From Coptis chinensis (taxonomy: Eukaryota > Streptophyta > Magnoliopsida > Ranunculales > Ranunculaceae): 64,000 nucleotides of DNA. The notes below the pieces were generated by a model that saw nothing but the letters and a program-made list of their open reading frames with translations, was not told the origin of the DNA and ran no database searches. The first letter of the stretch is position 1. The number at the start of each line of letters is the position of its first letter. Positions 59,854-64,000 of this stretch are shown here, in pieces. Location: the NCBI GenBank assembly GCA_015680905.1, contig CM027377.1, forward strand, positions 62,579,501 to 62,643,500, given 5' to 3'. The position numbers were made by a program, and so were the translations under genes.

Positions 59854-60924
59854 TGATAACCCATAAAAACAGTAAAACACTAATATTAATGTCAACAACA
59901 CTAATACGTAATATTACCATTTTTATGTTTAAATCAATTCTTCTTACTCTCAAAACATAATCATGCAATACAAGGAGTAAGGATTCGTTCCACTCTTAAC
60001 TCTCAAGACTTAAACAAATTCAATTGAACAAACACAAAGAACAATGGTGAGAGTAATGATTTGAATAAGAAATTAACTTTATAAATCTAATAGAACAATA
60101 AGAACAAGACATGATTGAATGAATAACAACTACTTATTAATCTAATGAACAATAAAAACAATGATTCAAAATGAATTTAATACAACTAAATATAACTAAG
60201 AGTAAATCAATAATCTAAATTGAAATGAAGAACTAATCCTTTATTCTAAAAACTAAATATGATTCTAAACTAACTAATTGAATGTAAAAAAACTAGATCT
60301 AGATCTAAAAAACTATTCTCTAATGGCTACCTTCTAACCTAACTAAATATGACTTAAGAGCTAAGTCTTTCTTTTTTTAAAGGAGGAGACTAGATCCACA
60401 TTTTCGTGCATGGGCTGAGGAGCCATGTTTTGGGCCGAAAAATCGAGCGCAAAGCCCAATTTCTTCAGTCCACAAAACCCGTTTCAGCTGACTTTGACTT
60501 CAATAGACTTTTCATCCACTTCTGCTCCTCTGATTGGGTCAAGGCTTAGACCATTGGAAAGCTCTTTCCGTGCCGGTCGTTTTGACATAAGGTAGGCCCA
60601 ATCTTGAGGCCTGAGTCCAAAGATATGGTCTTCAAAAGTTCTACTGACTTGTGCACTGTTTCTGCCCGTGTCGACTTTTTAGCTTTTGACCGGGCTTTAC
60701 AAAGGCTTTGTCTCCTTGAATCTTGGCCTTTAACCACATAATTTCTTAGCAACCAACCCTTGCTCCTTTATCTCGCCAAAATAGCATATTTCTGCACATA
60801 ATTGACTTCAATGCCTGAAATACATAAAAACACGTAATCAACATTAACTCTTATTTATTACTCGCATAATTGGTCTAAAAGTATGATTGTTAGGGGTTAA
60901 AACTACAATTTTGGGCTCTTATCA
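59854..60924 (-). repeat. 5' LTR of the minus-strand gypsy element
   Basis: 1071 bp; partner of 39950-41022. The target duplication cttaa follows at 60925-60929. Confidence 0.93.
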
Positions 60925-62861
60925 CTTAACTCGTATTTGTTCAAATGTTAATGGTTTGAAACTAGTTAGATTTCCAATATTTAGTGTTTTTCAAATTCAA
61001 AAATATAAAAAAAATAATAGAAATAAACAAAAGAAAATAAAAACAGCTTAGTTTATTGTCATTATTAGATAAAGTTTAAGTTTTTTTTTTAGAAAATATC
61101 ATATTTTGCTTTTATCATTATTAATTAGGATAATATCAACTTGCTTAAAGATAAGGTGTAGGATAATATCAACTTAGGCTTAAAATAGGAAGTATTTGTC
61201 TTTTGGTTTAAGTTTTTAAACTTACCAAGTATTGGATATTTGATTAACTTGGGACATTTGAATACGCGAGGCGAGTCGTGTAACAATATGCTTGCGCATG
61301 ACAAATCAACTTGGAAATTAAAAATTCAATCTTTGATATTTCTTGTTATATTTTCATAATCCCATAGGTAATAGTTAAATCACGTTAGTTAAGTATTTTA
61401 GCATAGTTACATTTTGTTTTACATTTCTGTTAATTGAGCCCACGAAGGCAAATTTGTAAGCCTATTGGCTTTGCCACCTTTTCATCCTAGAATGTGGGTT
61501 TAGTTTAGAAATTTTGTAACCGAAATAACATAAAGCTCGAAAGGTGGGTTTGACATATCGAGACACCCAACACTCGGTCAAACCCCACCACGTCACCTCC
61601 ATCCCCAAGTACGTGTACGCACACTTGGGAGGTAATTTCTTCACCTCCTCGCAACTCCCAGTCAGAGGATACTTGGTTGTTTACAAAAACATGTTTGCGT
61701 GACTCTGTGTTAAAATTCAGTATTGTATTTACTTTACGCGCTTAATGCTAAACCTGAGCCATAACAAAACAACAAGTGGGACTAATCCCCACTTTAGTAA
61801 ACGGACGTTGCGTGATTCAAATGCTACATTTACTAAACAAAAATTAAAAATCAACCAAGTAGAGCCAATTTAGTCACGTCCATAGGACAAACACTTTGCA
61901 CAAAGATTGAGAGTGGAAAACTACCAGATTCTAGTGGTGGACCAACTACCTTACTCACTCCCCTCCCTCATTTCATTGCGAGTGAGATTCTTGGTAGCAC
62001 CCCACGTGGTGAAGTAGTGATATTCTCTTTTGAAGCGTGTAGAGCCCCAAAACCTAGTTTTGCGCCCAACTCTCCGTTTCAAATAGGGCATAGTATCAAA
62101 TCCACAGACTTTCAAAGTTTTTATATACAAATTCAAAAAAATGAATTTATGCTATTTGTGCACCATCCTTGTTTGAGCATCCATGGCTTATCAATATACA
62201 TCGCAACCATCATGAAATTACAATGCAAACCCAGAACCTTGTTTTTGTTGTGGTAGTCCGTATCATTGGGTGTCTCAATGCACATCATATACCGAGTTCG
62301 AGCCTCCTATGGAATATTCTTACGATTACAAACCTCAATTTTCAAATTTCCCTAGTACCCAATACACGTAAGAGTTTTCTAATAATGCAAACAATTGATG
62401 GAGTTCAGACACAAATAGTCAACCATCATTCATACCTACACCTGGTCAGTCAGAATATGGGTTCACTAACAGTCTATTACCATTCACATCACCATCTATG
62501 TCAAATTCATTTTCCACTCCGCTATCTATCACAAACCAACTTTACAAAGTAGTGGCCAAGCAAACAATACAAATTCAACAAATAGGAAACACCTTGTATT
62601 CTCTCCAATCCACTTCAAACAATACCACATCTACGACTAATATTCTTTCCACCAGTCCATAACCCAACAACAAGAGAAACAAGGTGTTACTATAACAAAA
62701 CCAATTGCTAAAGCCCATCCTGACATTTATGATCAATCAAAACACCATTACTATCCACCTGACTATCGTGTAAATTTTATATTCTATGATGATGACTATA
62801 TGTATGAGAACACTCCGATAGAAGAAACTCTAGAACCTGTGTTGGAAAGTAACTCGACACA
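60925..62861 (+). mobile_element. Continuation of the outermost gypsy-type element
   Basis: Mostly non-coding sequence resuming after the nested insertion. A gag-like fragment near its end (62183-62660) supports the reading that this is the interior of the element whose LTR starts at 38526; the link is inferred. Confidence 0.5.
62183..62660 (+). pseudogene. gag fragment with CCHC zinc knuckle
   Basis: The plus-strand reading after ATG 62183 has a stop soon after, then a CCHC knuckle CFCCGSPYHWVSQC, followed by a Ser/Thr/Pro/Gln-rich stretch with further stops. It resembles the C-terminal part of an Athila-type gag. The N-terminal gag block was not found upstream. Confidence 0.6.
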
Positions 62862-64000
62862 TGATATCCATAAAAACAGTACTAGATTTCTCTAACTTAT
62901 TCTTACGTTATCAATTATTTATTTCCTACTCTCACATATATATTCATGCAATATATAGAGTTCGGAATCGTTCCACTCTTAACTTTCTAGACTTAAACGA
63001 ATTCAACTAATCAAACACAAGGAAACAGTGGTGAGAGCAATATTTATGGATGTGAATTTATACTACAAAACTAAATATATGAATTTAACTTATACTAATT
63101 TAACTAAAGCAATTGAATATGACTTGAATAAAATATGGAGAAGAATAGAGAGAGATTGAAATCCACTTTTTAATTTCTTAACATGCTAGTATAGATTTGT
63201 ATAGAAAACACTAGTATAGATATTCTCACACAAGGTTAAAATATAAAGACTAGACCTTTAATGACCCCTAATTACTTTATACTATCTCTAGTCATAAACT
63301 AATTAGCATGAGAGAAAGCTTGTTCCAATTCTCATGGCAAATTCATTATTATCTAGTTTAGGTTAAACTCTTCTTATCTCTAAGTCAAGAAAAACCTAAA
63401 CTTGAAACCCTAAACAACAAATCTATACTAACAAATCAAGTCCTCTCAAAGCTTCATTTAAACTCCCTTTAATGGGAGTTTAGCTTTGATTCATGGGACT
63501 ATCATAAATAAAAGAATGAGAAAAAGACATAATAGAAAGAGAAGCAATTTAATTGAATAATAATAATAACTTGAAGATATTTTAATGGAGGTTTTATGGA
63601 GGCTACAATTATAAACCCTAATTACTTAAACTATACTAAACAAAAGAAAAAGGAGAAAAAGAGAGCTAAATTATTCTAACTAATAGGAGAGAGAGAGAGA
63701 GAACCCTAATTTACAACTAAACTAAAGAGGAGAGTAGCCAAGTTTTGTTTAGCCTTAACCCTCTTTATATAAGAGAGCGTTAGGTTTACAATTTCGTGCA
63801 TAGGCTTTAGAGCTGTGTTTTGGGCCACTAAATCAAGCCTAAAACCTAATTACTTAAGTTCAAAAAGGGTTTCTCTGTGGGAATTTACTGTAATACCCTT
63901 TTTGTTAATTAGACAATTAGAAAGCGCTTTTGGAGCTGGTCATTTTGACATATAATAGGCCCAATTCCGAGGTCTGAGTCCAAAGATACGGCCTACGGAA
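62862..64000 (-). repeat. Partial LTR of a further related gypsy element, cut by the window end
   Basis: Starts tgatatccataaaaacagt and follows the pattern of the 39950 and 59854 LTRs (attcatgcaat, ggaatcgttccactcttaact, tttcgtgcataggct, cattttgacatataataggccc) with substantial divergence. Orientation is that of the minus-strand element. Confidence 0.75.

Larger units (their letters stand above)
39950..60924 (-). mobile_element. Athila-like Ty3/gypsy element (minus), 21 kb including a nested relative
   Basis: LTRs 39950-41022 and 59854-60924 begin tgataacccataaaaacag and end gggctcttatca on the plus strand. Flanking 5-bp duplications cttaa (39945-39949 and 60925-60929) are perfect. A polypurine tract abuts the left LTR and a primer-binding site tggcgccgctacc (tRNA-Asp type) abuts the right LTR, so it reads leftwards. 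Internal gag and protease are present; no reverse transcriptase or integrase was found. Excluding the nested element it is about 8.36 kb. LTRs differ at only scattered positions, so insertion was fairly recent. Confidence 0.93.

Overview
This is a window of plant nuclear DNA, most likely from a dicot (the species cannot be told from the sequence). It is AT-rich, has GT-AG introns, carries tRNA-Cys genes of plant type, and is dominated by plant LTR retrotransposons, a Mutator-like element and hAT-type MITEs. Host genes are few: the 3' two thirds of a brassinosteroid-signalling kinase gene (BSK; + strand, about 1531-14136), a small single-exon protein gene (16573-16824), and a complete eight-exon CYP88A-type cytochrome P450 (ent-kaurenoic acid oxidase, KAO; + strand, 32114-37649). 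BSK acts in brassinosteroid signalling and KAO in gibberellin synthesis. They are neighbours here, but nothing shows that they are co-regulated.

Layout. 1-1530: BSK intron with two tandem minus-strand tRNA-Cys copies, one damaged. 1637-10489: one 8.85 kb BSK intron holding an old minus-strand Ty1/copia element. That element was hit by a second LTR element (4980-8058), a solo LTR (8570-8746) and two hAT-like MITEs (3567-3960 and 9146-9402); a third MITE (5777-6482) sits inside the second LTR element. 10490-14136: remaining BSK exons (end of kinase domain, TPR tail). 14698-16113: a TIR element interrupted by a second, 1.26 kb TIR element with a perfect 8-bp target duplication. 16573-16824: small gene. 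19342-30554: an 11.2 kb Mutator-like element (MULE) with a 9-bp target duplication and roughly 0.9-1.0 kb inverted arms. It carries a decayed MURA-type transposase (+) and, convergent to it, a ULP1/SENP-type cysteine protease gene with a DUF1985-like N terminus (-).

32114-37649: KAO, whose 3.06 kb first intron holds a 400-bp TIR element and a 41-bp x3 minisatellite. 38526-64000: a nest of Ty3/gypsy, Athila-like elements. An outer LTR element (from 38526) is split by a minus-strand 21 kb element (39950-60924, TSD cttaa), which is itself split by a plus-strand relative (44694-57306, TSD gtccc). A further related LTR begins at 62862 and runs off the window. Both nested elements encode gag and an aspartic protease but show no reverse transcriptase or integrase, so they look non-autonomous. 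The inner one also carries a 3.8 kb insert with two unrecognised broken ORFs, each module bounded by polypurine-tract-like TGTTTGGGGG motifs. This is the least explained structure in the window.
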